Notes: generated by a model from the sequence alone, not told the origin. 56,979 nucleotides of DNA from Pseudomonas citronellolis (GCF_029335315.1 NZ_JARJLT010000110.1:1-56979); one strand, 5' to 3'. Shown: positions 8,921 to 19,006, counted from the first letter of the stretch. Translations and numbers: made by a program.

Positions 8921-9319
8921 ATGCAGCCCACGGATCAGCTTGTCAGCCGGGTGCCCGAACACATCGTGGTCAACGCCCGCGCCCGCGACGCCGCCAACGG
9001 CGGCCACCTCAGCGACTACAACGTCGCCGCCTGGCTGCAGGTGCCGGGCATGGCCGAGCTGCCGGTAACGCTGCTGGCCAGCTATGGCGATGGTGAAAGG
9101 GCTCGCGAGGTGGTGATCGACCACGGCGCGCTGAACGCCAGCGGGCGCATCCTGTTGTCCGGGATAGCCCGCCTGCCACACCGCCACAGGATAGACAACC
9201 TGCAGATCAAACTGCGTTCGGCGGTGGGATTGGCGCGCCTGACGGTGGAAGAGCTTTTCGTCCAGGCGGTGGAGCAGATTGCCATTCAGGACGGCCGGAT
9301 TCACGCCGGCAGCCTGTAA
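8921..9319 (+). CDS. Conserved-looking hypothetical protein
   Basis: 132 aa, soluble, mixed alpha/beta character (QVPGMAELPVTLLASYGDG, REVVIDHGALNASGRILLSG, LARLTVEELFVQAV). The C-terminal half alternates beta-like and amphipathic segments. No motif is recognised. ATG 8921 is chosen because upstream residues in the longer frame (from 8771 or 8885) are Arg-rich and of low complexity; 8885 is possible. It follows the PilZ-like gene on the same strand after 159 bp. Codon use matches the neighbours, which supports a real gene. Confidence 0.72.
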   Translation: MQPTDQLVSRVPEHIVVNARARDAANGGHLSDYNVAAWLQVPGMAELPVTLLASYGDGERAREVVIDHGALNASGRILLSGIARLPHRHRIDNLQIKLRSAVGLARLTVEELFVQAVEQIAIQDGRIHAGSL

Positions 9320-9322
9320 GGC

Positions 9323-9523
9323 TTAGCCGAGCTGGCGGCAGGCCTGCTCGTCGTGGGATTCGGCGGTGCTTTTGTCCTGCTCGTCGTGAGCCCCCTGGAC
9401 GCTGGGCAGCAGCGACTCGGGCCAGCTGCTGAACTGCAGACCGGTGATTCTATTCAGCCGCTCCAGGGCGCTTTGCGGGTCGCGCTGGTGCAGGTGTACA
9501 ACTTTGTTCTGGTCTTTGTTCAT
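9323..9523 (-). CDS. Small hypothetical protein
   Basis: 66 aa, hydrophilic, starting MNKDQNKVVHLHQRDPQ, with a short helical core (ALERLNRITGL) and a polar, acidic C-terminus. No known domain. The Shine-Dalgarno is weak (AAGG about 12 nt upstream). It ends 3 nt from the end of the convergent gene at 9319. A small gene at this spot seems to exist in other Pseudomonas, but I cannot verify that here. Confidence 0.5.
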   Translation of the reverse strand: MNKDQNKVVHLHQRDPQSALERLNRITGLQFSSWPESLLPSVQGAHDEQDKSTAESHDEQACRQLG

Positions 9524-9681
9524 GAAGGGTGGGGCCTTTTAGGAACTTCCGGGGAACATCACTGTCCTGACCCAGCTATAGCCAGAAGCGTGCCAATCGT
9601 TCCGGCCCCACGATTTCTCGGCTTTTCGTCCCCGCCCCGGCGGCACTGACTATCTGTTGCGCCGCAAACTGACCATTTACG

Positions 9682-10911
9682 TCACCTGAATTGTGACGGA
9701 CTCAACCATTCGGCGAGGCTGGCGCCGAACAGGCTCTCGCGCTCGGCCTGGTAATGCTGCAGCGCCTCGCGCAGCTCCGGGTACCAGGCCTCGTCGAGGC
9801 TGGCCGGCAGGCTCTCCAGGCAGGGCAGCGGCCACGGGCTGCGGTTGAGCAGGCGGTGCAGGCTGTAGCTGCCCAGGTCGCGGCACAGCACCCAGGCCTC
9901 GTCGCTGCTGCCGGAACGGCACACCAGCTGTTCGCGCTCGAGGAACGCCAGCAGCTCCTCCCACTCGTCCTCGGGCAGCATCCAGCCGGCGGCGTGCAGG
10001 TGCGCCAGGCGGGTCGGCTCGCCCATCCGCTGGCGCTCGTAGAACACCCGCAGCACGCCCAGCAGCACCAGCAGGCGCGGCAGGGCCTTGCGCCGCCACA
10101 GGCGGGTCGAGGACAGGTTGCAGACCAGCTCCGCGCCGAACAGCACGATCAGCCAGGACAGGTAGATCCACAGCAGGAACAGCGGCACGGTGGCGAAGGC
10201 GCCATAGATCAGCTTGTAGCCGGGGAACAGGCCCACGTAGAGACCGAACAGGGCCTTCGCGGCCTCGAACAGCGCGGCGGCGAAGGCGCCGCCGGCCAGG
10301 GCGTGCAGCGGCGGCACGCGGGCGTTGGGCACCGCGGCGTAGATCAGGGTGAAGGCCGCCACGCTGAACAGCAGCGGCATGAACTTCAGCAGGGTGCCGG
10401 CGCCTGGCAGCGCGTGCGGGCCGGAGAGCAGCGACAGCGAGGTGACGTAGGTGGACACCGCGAAGCCGGCGCCCAGCAGCAGCGGGCCAAGGCTGAGGAT
10501 CGCCCAGTACAGCAGGAAGCGCGTCACCCCGCGACGCGGCTTGCGCACCCGCCAGATCTGGTTGAACACCCGCTCGATGGTCACCAGCATGCTGAACGCG
10601 GTCACCGCCAGGAAAGCCACGCCGAGCCAGGTCAGGTGGCGCGCCTGGACGGTGAAGTTGCGCAGGTAGGCCTCCACCGCTTCGCCGGTGGAGGGGACGA
10701 AGTTGTGGAAGATGAATAGCTGGATGCGCTCGCCCATGCCTTCGAACGCCGGGATGGCCGAGACGATGGCGAAGGTCACGGTCATCATCGGCACCACGGC
10801 GAACAGCGTGGTGTAGGTCAGGGCCGCGGCGTGGCTGCTGACGCGGTCGAGGCGAAAACGCTGGAGGAGATAACGCCAGAACTCGATCAGTTCCTGTAGG
10901 CGCGGCTGCAT
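9682..10911 (-). CDS. YihY/BrkB-family inner-membrane protein
   Basis: 409 aa. About six membrane segments spread over residues ~25-285 with family landmarks: [46 protein letters not shown] and the [20 protein letters not shown] block. A ~120-residue soluble tail follows. Members were once named ribonuclease BN; that activity belongs to another gene, so the name should not be used. Transport or envelope roles have been suggested but not settled. ATG 10911 has AAGGA 6 nt upstream; the 44 extra upstream residues look non-coding. Divergent from arsC. Confidence 0.92.
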   Translation of the reverse strand: MQPRLQELIEFWRYLLQRFRLDRVSSHAAALTYTTLFAVVPMMTVTFAIVSAIPAFEGMGERIQLFIFHNFVPSTGEAVEAYLRNFTVQARHLTWLGVAFLAVTAFSMLVTIERVFNQIWRVRKPRRGVTRFLLYWAILSLGPLLLGAGFAVSTYVTSLSLLSGPHALPGAGTLLKFMPLLFSVAAFTLIYAAVPNARVPPLHALAGGAFAAALFEAAKALFGLYVGLFPGYKLIYGAFATVPLFLLWIYLSWLIVLFGAELVCNLSSTRLWRRKALPRLLVLLGVLRVFYERQRMGEPTRLAHLHAAGWMLPEDEWEELLAFLEREQLVCRSGSSDEAWVLCRDLGSYSLHRLLNRSPWPLPCLESLPASLDEAWYPELREALQHYQAERESLFGASLAEWLSPSQFR

Positions 10912-11021
10912 GCTGTGTCCTTGAGAAATCACCGTGCCGCCGGCCCGGCCGAACGCGGACGGTTCAGCCAATCCTCGGGAGGCGGTTAGAATAGCCGCCA
11001 CTTTAACGGCCCAGCGAGTCC

Positions 11022-11974
<953 letters not shown>

Positions 11975-12394
11975 ATGGCCCGCAAGAAGAAACCCCTGCC
12001 CTCCCTGGAGCACCTGCGCCCGCGCCTGGCGGCCAGCCGCGCGGTGAGCCTGGGCAGCCTGCTGGGGCTGGTCGTGCTGATCCTCGTCTGGGGCCTGCTG
12101 TTCACCGACGCCCATGGCGCGCCGAGCTGGGTGCCGAAGGCGTGGACCGCGCTCAAGCTGCTGCCGTTGCTGCTCATCGCACCGGGCATGCTGATCGGCA
12201 GCGCCCGCGGTCATGCCTGGGCCTGCTACGTGGTGAACCTGTATTTCATCACCGGTGTGCTGAACACCTTCGAACCGGGCCAGCGCATCTACGGCTGGGC
12301 CGAAGTGCTGCTCAGCGTCAGCCTGTTCTGCGCGGCGCTGCTCTATACGCGCTGGCGTTTCCAGTACGAGCGCAAGCTGGCCGGCGAAGACTGA
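11975..12394 (+). CDS. DUF2069 inner-membrane protein
   Basis: 139 aa with three to four membrane helices (about 27-45, 60-75, 82-98 and 104-123) and a basic N-terminus (MARKKKP) that should stay cytoplasmic. It matches the DUF2069 pattern of small membrane proteins found downstream of wrbA in pseudomonads. Function unknown. The ATG directly follows the wrbA stop codon, so it is the last gene of the operon. Confidence 0.88.
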   Translation: MARKKKPLPSLEHLRPRLAASRAVSLGSLLGLVVLILVWGLLFTDAHGAPSWVPKAWTALKLLPLLLIAPGMLIGSARGHAWACYVVNLYFITGVLNTFEPGQRIYGWAEVLLSVSLFCAALLYTRWRFQYERKLAGED

Positions 12395-12413
12395 GTTCGA
12401 GAGTCAAGCGAAA

Positions 12414-12449
12414 GGCGCTGGGCTCCCGCGAACGCGGGGATCCAGCGCC
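12414..12449. repeat. Long near-perfect hairpin downstream of DUF2069
   Basis: Outer arms GGCGCTGG / CCAGCGCC and inner arms CCCGCG / CGCGGG with an AA loop. No T-run follows on the plus strand, so it is more likely a repeated palindrome or mRNA 3'-end stabiliser than a classical terminator. Confidence 0.6.
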
Positions 12450-12486
12450 CTGGCCTCACGCTGACGCCATGATCGAGCGAAGCTTC

Positions 12487-12598
12487 GTAGGGCGAATAAC
12501 GCGAAGCGTTATCCGCCGACCGAGCGACTCACTTGGCAGCAGAATGGCCATGGCGCTCCGGGCGACGGTGGATAACCGTGAGCGGTTATTCGCCCTAC
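12487..12598. repeat. 112-bp REPIN-like paired palindrome, copy 1
   Basis: Begins GTAGGGCGAATAAC and ends with its exact inverse complement. Each end folds into its own hairpin (left stem GCGAATAACGC-type, right stem GGATAACCG-type). Copy 2 at 34137-34248 has the same length, the same first 32 bases and the same termini, with a diverged centre. Two inverted REP units about 100 bp apart are the definition of a REPIN, usually mobilised in trans by a RAYT transposase; none is in this window. Confidence 0.85.
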
Positions 12599-12626
12599 CC
12601 CGCCTGTAGCCCCCCCCCGAAGGGTT

Positions 12627-13334
12627 CTACCAGCCCAGGGTTTCCTTGAGGAAGGGGATGGTCAGCTTGCGCTGCGCCTGCAGCGAGGCCTTGTCCAGCT
12701 CGTCCAGCAGGTCGAAGAGGTATTCCATGCTGCGCGCGCCGCGGGTGAGGATGAAGCGCCCCACCTCGTCGGTCAGGTGCAGGCCGCGACGCGAGGCGCG
12801 CAGTTGCAGGGCGCGAAGTTTTTCCTCGTCGCTCAGCGGATGCAGCTGGAAGATCAGCGACAGGGTCAGGCGCGACTTCAGGTCGGGCAGCTTGACCGGC
12901 AGCTCGCGCGGCGGCATCGAGGCCGCCAGCAGCAGGCGGCGACCGGAATCGCGCAGGCGGTTGAACAGGTGGAACAGCGCCTCTTCCCACTCGGGAAGGC
13001 CGGCCAGCGCCTCGATGTCGTCGAGGCAGACCAGTTCCAGTTGCTCCAGGTCGTCGAAGATCGCCGGGCCGTATTGCACCAGCTCGGCCATCGGCAGGTA
13101 CACCGAGGTTTCGCCGTACTGCTCGAAGCGCAGGCAAGCCGCCTGCAGCAGGTGGCTGCGCCCCACGCCTTCGACGCCCCACAGGTAGATCAGGCTTTCC
13201 GTCCAGCCGGCGTCGCAGTCGCAAAGTCGCTCGACGTATCCCAGGGCGGCTGCGTTGGCGCCGGGATAGAAGTTGGCGAAGGTGGCATCGTCGCGCAGGC
13301 GGATGCCCAGGGGGAGCTGCATTGGTTGTTTCAT
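12627..13334 (-). CDS. hda: DnaA regulatory inactivator Hda
   Basis: 235 aa, a DnaA-like AAA+ domain without DnaA's DNA-binding part. Walker A is GVEGVGRSHL (53-62) and Walker B is VCLDDIEAL. The N-terminal clamp-binding motif QLPLGI (6-11) lets it dock on the DNA-loaded beta sliding clamp and stimulate ATP hydrolysis by DnaA, preventing re-initiation. Length matches the family. It lies downstream of the DUF2066 gene on the same strand with a 135-bp gap. A run of nine C (12610-12618) sits just past the stop codon. Confidence 0.95.
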   Translation of the reverse strand: MKQPMQLPLGIRLRDDATFANFYPGANAAALGYVERLCDCDAGWTESLIYLWGVEGVGRSHLLQAACLRFEQYGETSVYLPMAELVQYGPAIFDDLEQLELVCLDDIEALAGLPEWEEALFHLFNRLRDSGRRLLLAASMPPRELPVKLPDLKSRLTLSLIFQLHPLSDEEKLRALQLRASRRGLHLTDEVGRFILTRGARSMEYLFDLLDELDKASLQAQRKLTIPFLKETLGW

Positions 13335-13469
13335 GCCGGGCGGGGCTTTTCTTCGAAAACGCTTACAGTGAAGCCGTACGGATCAAAAGTGTAACCAAAT
13401 CATCATTTTGGCGCACCCGAAAAGACGCCGGAGGCGCAGCATACTGCGAATCCGGCGTCAGGCCCACCA

Positions 13470-14513
13470 TCATTGCCAACGGAAGCGCAGCACGTTGCTC
13501 GGCGCCGCGGCTTGCGCCGGGGCCGGCTGGCCGCTGGCGTCGACCGGCTGGGCGGCGGCTTCCACCGGCACCTCCTGCAGGCGCGCCAGGCCCAGTTGGG
13601 CGCGCAACTGGTCGGGGCTGGCGTTGAGGCGGTACTGCAGGTTGTCGCCCTGCGCCGAGAGCAGGCGGGCACCCATGGGGTCGAGCAGTTTCTGCAGCTG
13701 GGCGTAGCGGTCCAGGTTCGCGCCCTGCACCTGCAGGGTCAGCGCGCTGGAGGCGCCCGGGGCGCCGACGAAACGCGGCGCCAGGCGCTGGCTGACCGCC
13801 AGCATCACGGCGTCGGCCAGGGCGTCCGGGGTGTCGCCCTGGGCCTGACCCTGTTCGCGCGAGTCGCCCAGCCACAGGCGCCATTGCGCCTGCCACTTGC
13901 CATCGGCTTCCTTGGCGTCGACCGCCAGCAGGCCGTCGGCGGAGTAGCGTTCAGAGGCGGAGCGCAGCGCGTCGGGCTGCGCGGCGGTGATGTTCTGCGC
14001 GGTACCGACGCCCTGCTCGGAAAGATCGGCCATCGGCAGCAGCAGCGGCAGGCCGCGACGCTGGGCGGCGCGATTGAGCGGTGCGGCGCTGTCCTGGCTG
14101 CCGCCCACCAGGTTGCTGCCAGTGGCGCTTTCGTTCAGCCACCAGGCCAGCAGGCTCGGGCGGTTGGCGCCCCAGACCGGCAGCCCGGCCTGGCGCAGCG
14201 CGTTGTCCACCGACACCGGGTCGAAGTCCACTACCAGCGCCAGTGGCGGGCCGTTCTCGTAGCCGTACTGGCTGATCAGTTGCTGCGGGTCCTTGAAGTA
14301 GCCGGCCAGGGCGCCGCTCTGGGCCGCCCGGGCGTCGCCGGTGAGGCGCAGCACCAGGGTCTGCAGCGCGCGGCTCAGGCCGGCGCTGCGCTCGTCGGGC
14401 TGTTGCGAGGCGACCGGTTCGTGCACCTGATAGAGGTTGTTCAGCGCGGCGGCGAAGGTCGGCAGGCTGAGCAACGACAGGCAGAGGATCAACAGGCGGG
14501 CGGTAAGTCGCAT
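13470..14513 (-). CDS. DUF2066 domain protein, exported
   Basis: 347 aa. ATG 14513 gives a signal peptide (MRLTARLLILCLSLLSL, cleavage after TFA). The mature part matches DUF2066: the SRALQTLVLRLTGD motif near residue 50 and a C-terminal alpha/beta repeat region ending in an Ala/Pro-rich linker and VLRFRWQ. Probably periplasmic; function unknown. The extra 16 codons upstream in the longer frame lack signal-peptide character. It sits between purM (divergent) and hda (downstream, same strand). Confidence 0.88.
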   Translation of the reverse strand: MRLTARLLILCLSLLSLPTFAAALNNLYQVHEPVASQQPDERSAGLSRALQTLVLRLTGDARAAQSGALAGYFKDPQQLISQYGYENGPPLALVVDFDPVSVDNALRQAGLPVWGANRPSLLAWWLNESATGSNLVGGSQDSAAPLNRAAQRRGLPLLLPMADLSEQGVGTAQNITAAQPDALRSASERYSADGLLAVDAKEADGKWQAQWRLWLGDSREQGQAQGDTPDALADAVMLAVSQRLAPRFVGAPGASSALTLQVQGANLDRYAQLQKLLDPMGARLLSAQGDNLQYRLNASPDQLRAQLGLARLQEVPVEAAAQPVDASGQPAPAQAAAPSNVLRFRWQ

Positions 14514-14729
14514 GAACGGGCTCTCGACGAACGGAACAAGGAAGGGAACGACACCTGGCAAGCCCTTCCGGAAGGCCTATACCTTAAACAGCCCTCCGGT
14601 CAGCGGCAACAGCGCGAGATGGCCGCTGCCGGGCAAGCCTGATAAAATCCCGCGCCTCCCGCGGGGCCGGGGCGCATTTCGCGCATCACGGCCGGCAGAC
14701 GAATCACTCCTTTCTACAGGCCTGGATTT

Positions 14730-15791
14730 ATGAGCAGCAAGCAACCCTCGTTGAGCTACAAGGACGCCGGTGTGGACATCGACGCCGGCGAAGCACTCGT
14801 CGAACGCATCAAAGGCGTCGCCAAGCGCACCGCGCGTCCTGAAGTCATGGGCGGCCTGGGTGGCTTTGGCGCTCTGTGCGAAATCCCGGCCGGCTACAAA
14901 CAACCCGTGCTGGTCTCCGGCACCGACGGCGTCGGCACCAAGCTGCGCCTGGCGCTGAACCTGAACAAGCACGACAGCATCGGCCAGGACCTGGTCGCCA
15001 TGTGCGTCAACGACCTGGTGGTCTGCGGCGCCGAGCCGCTGTTCTTCCTCGACTACTACGCCACCGGCAAACTCAATGTCGACGTCGCCGCCACCGTGGT
15101 GACCGGCATCGGCGCCGGCTGCGAACTGGCCGGCTGCTCGCTGGTCGGCGGTGAAACCGCCGAGATGCCCGGCATGTACGAAGGCGAGGACTACGACCTG
15201 GCCGGCTTCTGCGTCGGCGTAGTGGAAAAGGCCGAGATCATCGACGGCTCGAAAGTGCTCGCCGGCGACGCCCTCATCGCCCTGCCCTCCTCCGGCCCGC
15301 ACTCCAACGGCTACTCGCTGATCCGCAAGATCATCGAAGTCTCCGGCGCCGACATCGAAACCACCCAGCTCGCCGGCAAGCCCCTGGCCGACCTGCTGAT
15401 GGCGCCGACGCGCATCTACGTCAAGCCGCTGCTGAAGCTGATCGAGGAAACCGGCGCGGTCAAGGCCATGGCCCATATTACCGGCGGCGGCCTGCTGGAC
15501 AACATTCCGCGCGTACTGCCGGACAACGCCCAGGCGGTGATCGACGTGGCCAGCTGGCAGCGCCCGGCGGTCTTCGACTGGCTGCAGGAGCAAGGCAACG
15601 TCGACGAGCACGAGATGCACCGCGTGCTGAACTGCGGCGTGGGCATGGTCATCTGCGTCGCCCAGGACCAGGTCGACGCCACCCTCGCCTCCCTGCGCGC
15701 TTCCGGCGAGCAGCCCTGGGTCATCGGCCGTATCGACGCCTGCGCGGCCGACGCCGAGCGCGTGGTGCTGAACAACCTGAAAGGTCACTGA
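14730..15791 (+). CDS. purM: Phosphoribosylformylglycinamidine cyclo-ligase (AIR synthetase)
   Basis: 353 aa. Catalyses the ATP-dependent ring closure of FGAM to AIR, the fifth step of purine synthesis. Family signatures: [11 protein letters not shown] at the N-terminus, the [10 protein letters not shown] loop, [32 protein letters not shown] and [16 protein letters not shown]. Length is standard. A -10-like GATAAAAT lies about 85 nt upstream. The stop codon overlaps the purN start as TGATG. Confidence 0.98.
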   Translation: MSSKQPSLSYKDAGVDIDAGEALVERIKGVAKRTARPEVMGGLGGFGALCEIPAGYKQPVLVSGTDGVGTKLRLALNLNKHDSIGQDLVAMCVNDLVVCGAEPLFFLDYYATGKLNVDVAATVVTGIGAGCELAGCSLVGGETAEMPGMYEGEDYDLAGFCVGVVEKAEIIDGSKVLAGDALIALPSSGPHSNGYSLIRKIIEVSGADIETTQLAGKPLADLLMAPTRIYVKPLLKLIEETGAVKAMAHITGGGLLDNIPRVLPDNAQAVIDVASWQRPAVFDWLQEQGNVDEHEMHRVLNCGVGMVICVAQDQVDATLASLRASGEQPWVIGRIDACAADAERVVLNNLKGH

Positions 15792-16441
15792 TGTCCCGTC
15801 CTTGCAATGTCGTGGTGCTGATTTCCGGCTCCGGCAGCAACCTGCAAGCACTGATCGACAGCCTCGAAGCCGGCGACTCGCCGGCTTCGATCCGCGCGGT
15901 GGTATCCAACCGCGCGGAGGCCTACGGCCTGCAACGCGCGGCCGACGCCGGCATCGCCACCGAAGTGCTCGACCACAAGGGCTTCGCCGACCGCGAAGCC
16001 TTCGACGCCGAACTGATCCGCCGCATCGACGCCCACGCCCCCGACCTGGTGATGCTGGCCGGTTTCATGCGCATCCTCAGCCCCGGCTTCGTGCGCCACT
16101 ACCATGGCCGCCTGTTGAACATCCACCCGTCGCTGCTGCCCAAGTACAAGGGCCTGCACACCCACCAGCGCGCGCTGGAGGCCGGCGACGCCGAACACGG
16201 CTGCTCGGTGCACTTCGTCACCGAGGAACTTGATGGCGGACCACTGGTCGTACAGGCGGCAATCCCGGTAGAGTCGCAAGACACGCCGGAAACGCTGGCC
16301 GCGCGGGTGCACGTGCAGGAACACCTGATCTACCCGCTGGCCATGCGCTGGTTCGCCGAAGGCCGTTTGCGCCTCGGCGAGCAAGGCGCCATGCTGGATG
16401 GTCAGGCGTTGCCGGCCACCGGCTACCCGTTCCGAACCTAG
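15791..16441 (+). CDS. purN: Phosphoribosylglycinamide formyltransferase 1
   Basis: 216 aa. Transfers a formyl group from 10-formyltetrahydrofolate to GAR in purine synthesis. Catalytic triad visible: Asn110 and His112 in LLNIHPSLLP, and Asp148 in EELDGGP. The phosphate-binding loop is SGSGSNLQ (12-19). Start and purM stop overlap by one base, so expression is coupled; purM and purN are neighbours in many gammaproteobacteria. Confidence 0.98.
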   Translation: MSRPCNVVVLISGSGSNLQALIDSLEAGDSPASIRAVVSNRAEAYGLQRAADAGIATEVLDHKGFADREAFDAELIRRIDAHAPDLVMLAGFMRILSPGFVRHYHGRLLNIHPSLLPKYKGLHTHQRALEAGDAEHGCSVHFVTEELDGGPLVVQAAIPVESQDTPETLAARVHVQEHLIYPLAMRWFAEGRLRLGEQGAMLDGQALPATGYPFRT

Positions 16442-16451
16442 GAGATTCGTG

Positions 16452-17168
16452 ATGCGTAGAGTCCTGCTGTTCCTTATGGCCATGCTGACACTGCCGGCGT
16501 ACGCCGCGTCGTTCCAGCTCAAGCCGTTCGAGGCCAGCTACACCGCGGACTGGAAGCAGATGCCGCTCAGCGGCACCGCCTCCCGCAGCCTCAAGCAAGG
16601 CGATGGCGGCAACTGGGAACTCGATTTCCAGGCCTCCATGCTGCTCGCCAGCCTGAAGGAGAGCAGTGCCTTCAAGGTCGAGGGCGACAACTACCTGCCG
16701 CAGACCTACCACTGGTCCCGCGAAGGGCTGGGCAAGAACAAGTCCACCGACCTGCAGTTCAACTGGGCGCAGAAGCAAGTCACCGGTAGCGACCGTGGCG
16801 ACGCGGTGCACCAGGCGCTGAAGACCGGCCAGCTGGACAAGTCCACCTATCAACTGGCCCTGCAACACGACGTCGCCGCCGGCAAGAAGAGCATGAGCTA
16901 CCAGGTGATCGAGGGTACCGACACCGACACCTACGACTTCCGCGTGCTCGGCGAGGAAAAGGTCGCCACCCGGGCCGGCCAGATCACCGCCATCAAGGTC
17001 GAGCGCGTGCGCGACCCGACCAAGAGCAACCGCAAGACCATCCTCTGGTTCGCCAAGGACTGGGACTACCTCCTCGTGCGCCTGTACCAGCAGGAAACCG
17101 ACGGCAAGGAGTACCAGATCATGCTCAAGGACGGCACCGTCGACGGCAAGCAGGTCAAGGGTTCCTGA
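16452..17168 (+). CDS. DUF3108 domain exported protein
   Basis: 238 aa. ATG 16452 follows AGGAG and opens a signal peptide (MRRVLLFLMAMLTLPAYA, cleavage after AYA). The mature part is a beta-rich DUF3108 domain, with TYHWSREGLGKNKSTDLQF, YDFRVLGEEKV and TILWFAKDWDYLLVRLYQ as typical segments. Predicted periplasmic, function unknown. It begins 10 nt after purN and ends at a strong terminator, so it is the third gene of the pur operon. Confidence 0.9.
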   Translation: MRRVLLFLMAMLTLPAYAASFQLKPFEASYTADWKQMPLSGTASRSLKQGDGGNWELDFQASMLLASLKESSAFKVEGDNYLPQTYHWSREGLGKNKSTDLQFNWAQKQVTGSDRGDAVHQALKTGQLDKSTYQLALQHDVAAGKKSMSYQVIEGTDTDTYDFRVLGEEKVATRAGQITAIKVERVRDPTKSNRKTILWFAKDWDYLLVRLYQQETDGKEYQIMLKDGTVDGKQVKGS

Positions 17169-17179
17169 CCTTCCGCCGC

Positions 17180-17216
17180 AACGAAAAAAGCCGGGCATCT
17201 GCCCGGCTTTTTCGTT
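17180..17216. terminator. Bidirectional terminator between DUF3108 and DUF2058 genes
   Basis: A stem of GCCGGGC/GCCCGGC extended by A6/T5 and AACG/CGTT with an ATCT loop, lying between convergent genes. Confidence 0.92.
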
Positions 17217-17226
17217 TTCGCCCGCC

Positions 17227-17766
17227 TCACCACATGAGGTCGTCGGGCACCACGTAGTCCTTGTACGGATCGTCCTCGTCCGGCTCGCCGCTGGGCTCGT
17301 TGAGCAGCACCACGCGGCGCTCGTCACGCTCCTGGATACGCAGCGCGGCGTCGCGCGGGACTATCTCGTAGCGCCCGTCGTAGCTGACGATGGCCAGGCT
17401 GCCGCGGCTGAGCTTGTCGCGCACCAGCGCGTTCACCGAGATGCGCTTGACCTTCTTGGCATCGACGAAGTTGTAGTAGTCGTCGCCCTCCAGCTTGGGC
17501 AGGCGGGTGCCTTCGATCAATTGCTTGATCTGGGCGGCCTTGGATTTCTTCTCGGCCTTCTCCTGTTGCTGGCGGTTCAGCTCCTGGTCGCGGGCCTGTT
17601 TCTCGGCCTGCGCCTGCAGCGCGGCCTGGCGCTGGCTGTCGTCCTTCTCGACCTGCCCTTTCTGTTCCAGGCGATGTTGTTTCTGTTTCTGCTTACCGGC
17701 CTGCTTGGCCTGCTTTTCGTTGACCAGCCCGGCTTTCAGCAGCTGGTCACGCAATGACATGCTCAT
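17227..17766 (-). CDS. DUF2058 domain protein
   Basis: 179 aa, highly charged. It has the YaiL/DUF2058 layout: a Lys/Gln-rich coiled coil (MSLRDQLLKAGLVNEKQAKQ, then long KQ/EK repeats to ~residue 80) and a compact C-terminal domain (DDYYNFVDAKKVKRISVN, GSLAIVSYDGRYEIVP). The nucleic-acid-like charge and its family suggest a nucleoprotein role, but function is unknown. ATG 17766 is taken; ATG 17760 (two codons later) is possible. Monocistronic by context. Confidence 0.9.
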   Translation of the reverse strand: MSMSLRDQLLKAGLVNEKQAKQAGKQKQKQHRLEQKGQVEKDDSQRQAALQAQAEKQARDQELNRQQQEKAEKKSKAAQIKQLIEGTRLPKLEGDDYYNFVDAKKVKRISVNALVRDKLSRGSLAIVSYDGRYEIVPRDAALRIQERDERRVVLLNEPSGEPDEDDPYKDYVVPDDLMW

Positions 17767-17851
17767 TAGCTAACGACTCTCCGACAGCCTGCGAATTTAC
17801 GCAGGACAATTCTGACATGGCGGAAAATTCAGCGGCGGCGCTCGCTGAGGG

Positions 17852-17857
17852 TATAAT
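17852..17857 (+). promoter_or_regulatory. Likely -10 box of the lpxO promoter
   Basis: A perfect TATAAT 72 nt before the lpxO ATG. The -35 region (around 17829-17834) is poor, so an activator may be needed. It points the same way as lpxO and away from the DUF2058 gene. Confidence 0.5.
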
Positions 17858-17928
17858 CCTCGGGCCTGAGCCGGCGATGCGCAAGTGGCCGGCCGTTTTT
17901 CAGCCAATCAGGGCGGACTTGCCATCCC

Positions 17929-18861
17929 ATGATCAAGCTCCTCGTCGTCGCGATTCTCGCTGTCTTCCTCATCGCCATCCTCTACGTACACCTGCGCGGC
18001 AAGGTGCGCCTGCCGTTCCTGCGTCAGGTGGTGAACCACTCGGCCTGGTTCGCGCCCTACAACTCGCTGATGTACCTGAACTCCAGCGTACCCTCCAAGC
18101 CCTACCTGGACCGTGAGCGCTTCCCCGAACTCGACAAGCTGCGCGACAACTGGCAGATGATCCGCGAGGAAGCCGAGCAACTGTTCGACGAGGGCTACAT
18201 CCGCGACGCCCTGAACAACAACGAGGCCGGCTTCGGCTCCTTCTTCAAGAAGGGCTGGACCCGCTTCTACCTGACCTGGTACGACGGCCCCCTGCCCTCC
18301 GCGCAGCAGCTGTGCCCGAAAACCGTCGAGCTGGTCAGCAGCATCCCCAACGTCAAGGGCGCGATGTTCACCCGCCTGCCGCCCAAGAGCCACCTGAACA
18401 AGCACCGCGACCCCTACGCCGGATCGCTGCGCTACCACCTGGGCCTGGCCACGCCGAACTCCGACGACTGCCGCATCTTCGTCGACGGCCAACCCTACGC
18501 CTGGCGCGACGGCGAAGACGTGATGTTCGACGAGACCTTCGTGCACTGGGTGAAGAACGAGACCGACGAGTCGCGCCTGATTCTCTTCTGCGACATCGAG
18601 CGCCCGCTCAAGTCGCCGCTGCTGACTCGCGTCAACCGCCGCGTCAGCGCCTTCCTCGGGCGCGCCACCGCGCCGCAGAACGTCGAGGGCGAACGCGTCG
18701 GCGGGATCAACCAGGCCTACTCGGTGCTGATCCGCCTGGGCAACGCCGTGGGCGCCCAGGTGAAGAAGTTCAAGCGCCGCTATCCCAAGGCCTACCGCAT
18801 CGGCCGGCCGATCCTGGCGGTGGCGCTGCTGGTGCTGTTGCTGCGCTGGATGTTCACGTAA
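17929..18861 (+). CDS. lpxO: Lipid A 2-hydroxylase (LpxO type)
   Basis: 310 aa. Fe(II)/2-oxoglutarate dioxygenase of the aspartyl/asparaginyl hydroxylase fold. Iron ligands are His159 and Asp161 (KHRD) and His206 (FVHW). An N-terminal anchor (residues 2-20) and a C-terminal hydrophobic helix (about 289-305) place it at the inner membrane, as in LpxO. It adds a 2-hydroxyl to the secondary laurate chains of lipid A, which in Pseudomonas affects antimicrobial-peptide sensitivity. P. aeruginosa has two copies; by position this matches lpxO2 (PA0936, from memory). Confidence 0.92.
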   Translation: MIKLLVVAILAVFLIAILYVHLRGKVRLPFLRQVVNHSAWFAPYNSLMYLNSSVPSKPYLDRERFPELDKLRDNWQMIREEAEQLFDEGYIRDALNNNEAGFGSFFKKGWTRFYLTWYDGPLPSAQQLCPKTVELVSSIPNVKGAMFTRLPPKSHLNKHRDPYAGSLRYHLGLATPNSDDCRIFVDGQPYAWRDGEDVMFDETFVHWVKNETDESRLILFCDIERPLKSPLLTRVNRRVSAFLGRATAPQNVEGERVGGINQAYSVLIRLGNAVGAQVKKFKRRYPKAYRIGRPILAVALLVLLLRWMFT

Positions 18862-18890
18862 GGCGGCTAACGCCTACGACGTTAGCCGCC
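18862..18890. terminator. Hairpin directly after lpxO
   Basis: A perfect 11-bp stem (GGCGGCTAACG / CGTTAGCCGCC) with a 7-nt loop starting at the base after the lpxO stop codon. No T-run, so either a factor-assisted terminator or an RNA-stabilising structure. Confidence 0.5.
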
Positions 18891-18893
18891 GAA

Positions 18894-18959
18894 TCGCGGA
18901 CAGAGTCCGCTCCTACAGTTACAGGGAAGCACGGGCGTAGAAGCGGACTCTGTCCGCGA
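18894..18959. repeat. Inverted pair of REP palindromes
   Basis: TCGCGGACAGAGTCCGCT at 18894-18911 and its perfect complement at 18942-18959, each flanked inwardly by a GTAG/CTAC core. Each half is itself a small palindrome (CGGAC..GTCCG). This is a common Pseudomonas REP doublet. Confidence 0.85.
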
Positions 18960-19006
18960 TTGGACTCACCGGCCACGCCGGACGCCCCGGTGGCACGAAC
19001 AGCCCA

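Noticed and set aside
9682-10911. Ribonuclease BN annotation for the YihY/BrkB gene
   Set aside because: RNase BN activity belongs to an unrelated metallo-beta-lactamase-type protein; this is a multi-pass membrane protein.
12610-12618. Run of nine C as a phase-variation tract
   Set aside because: It lies in non-coding DNA beyond the hda stop codon, not in a promoter or reading frame.
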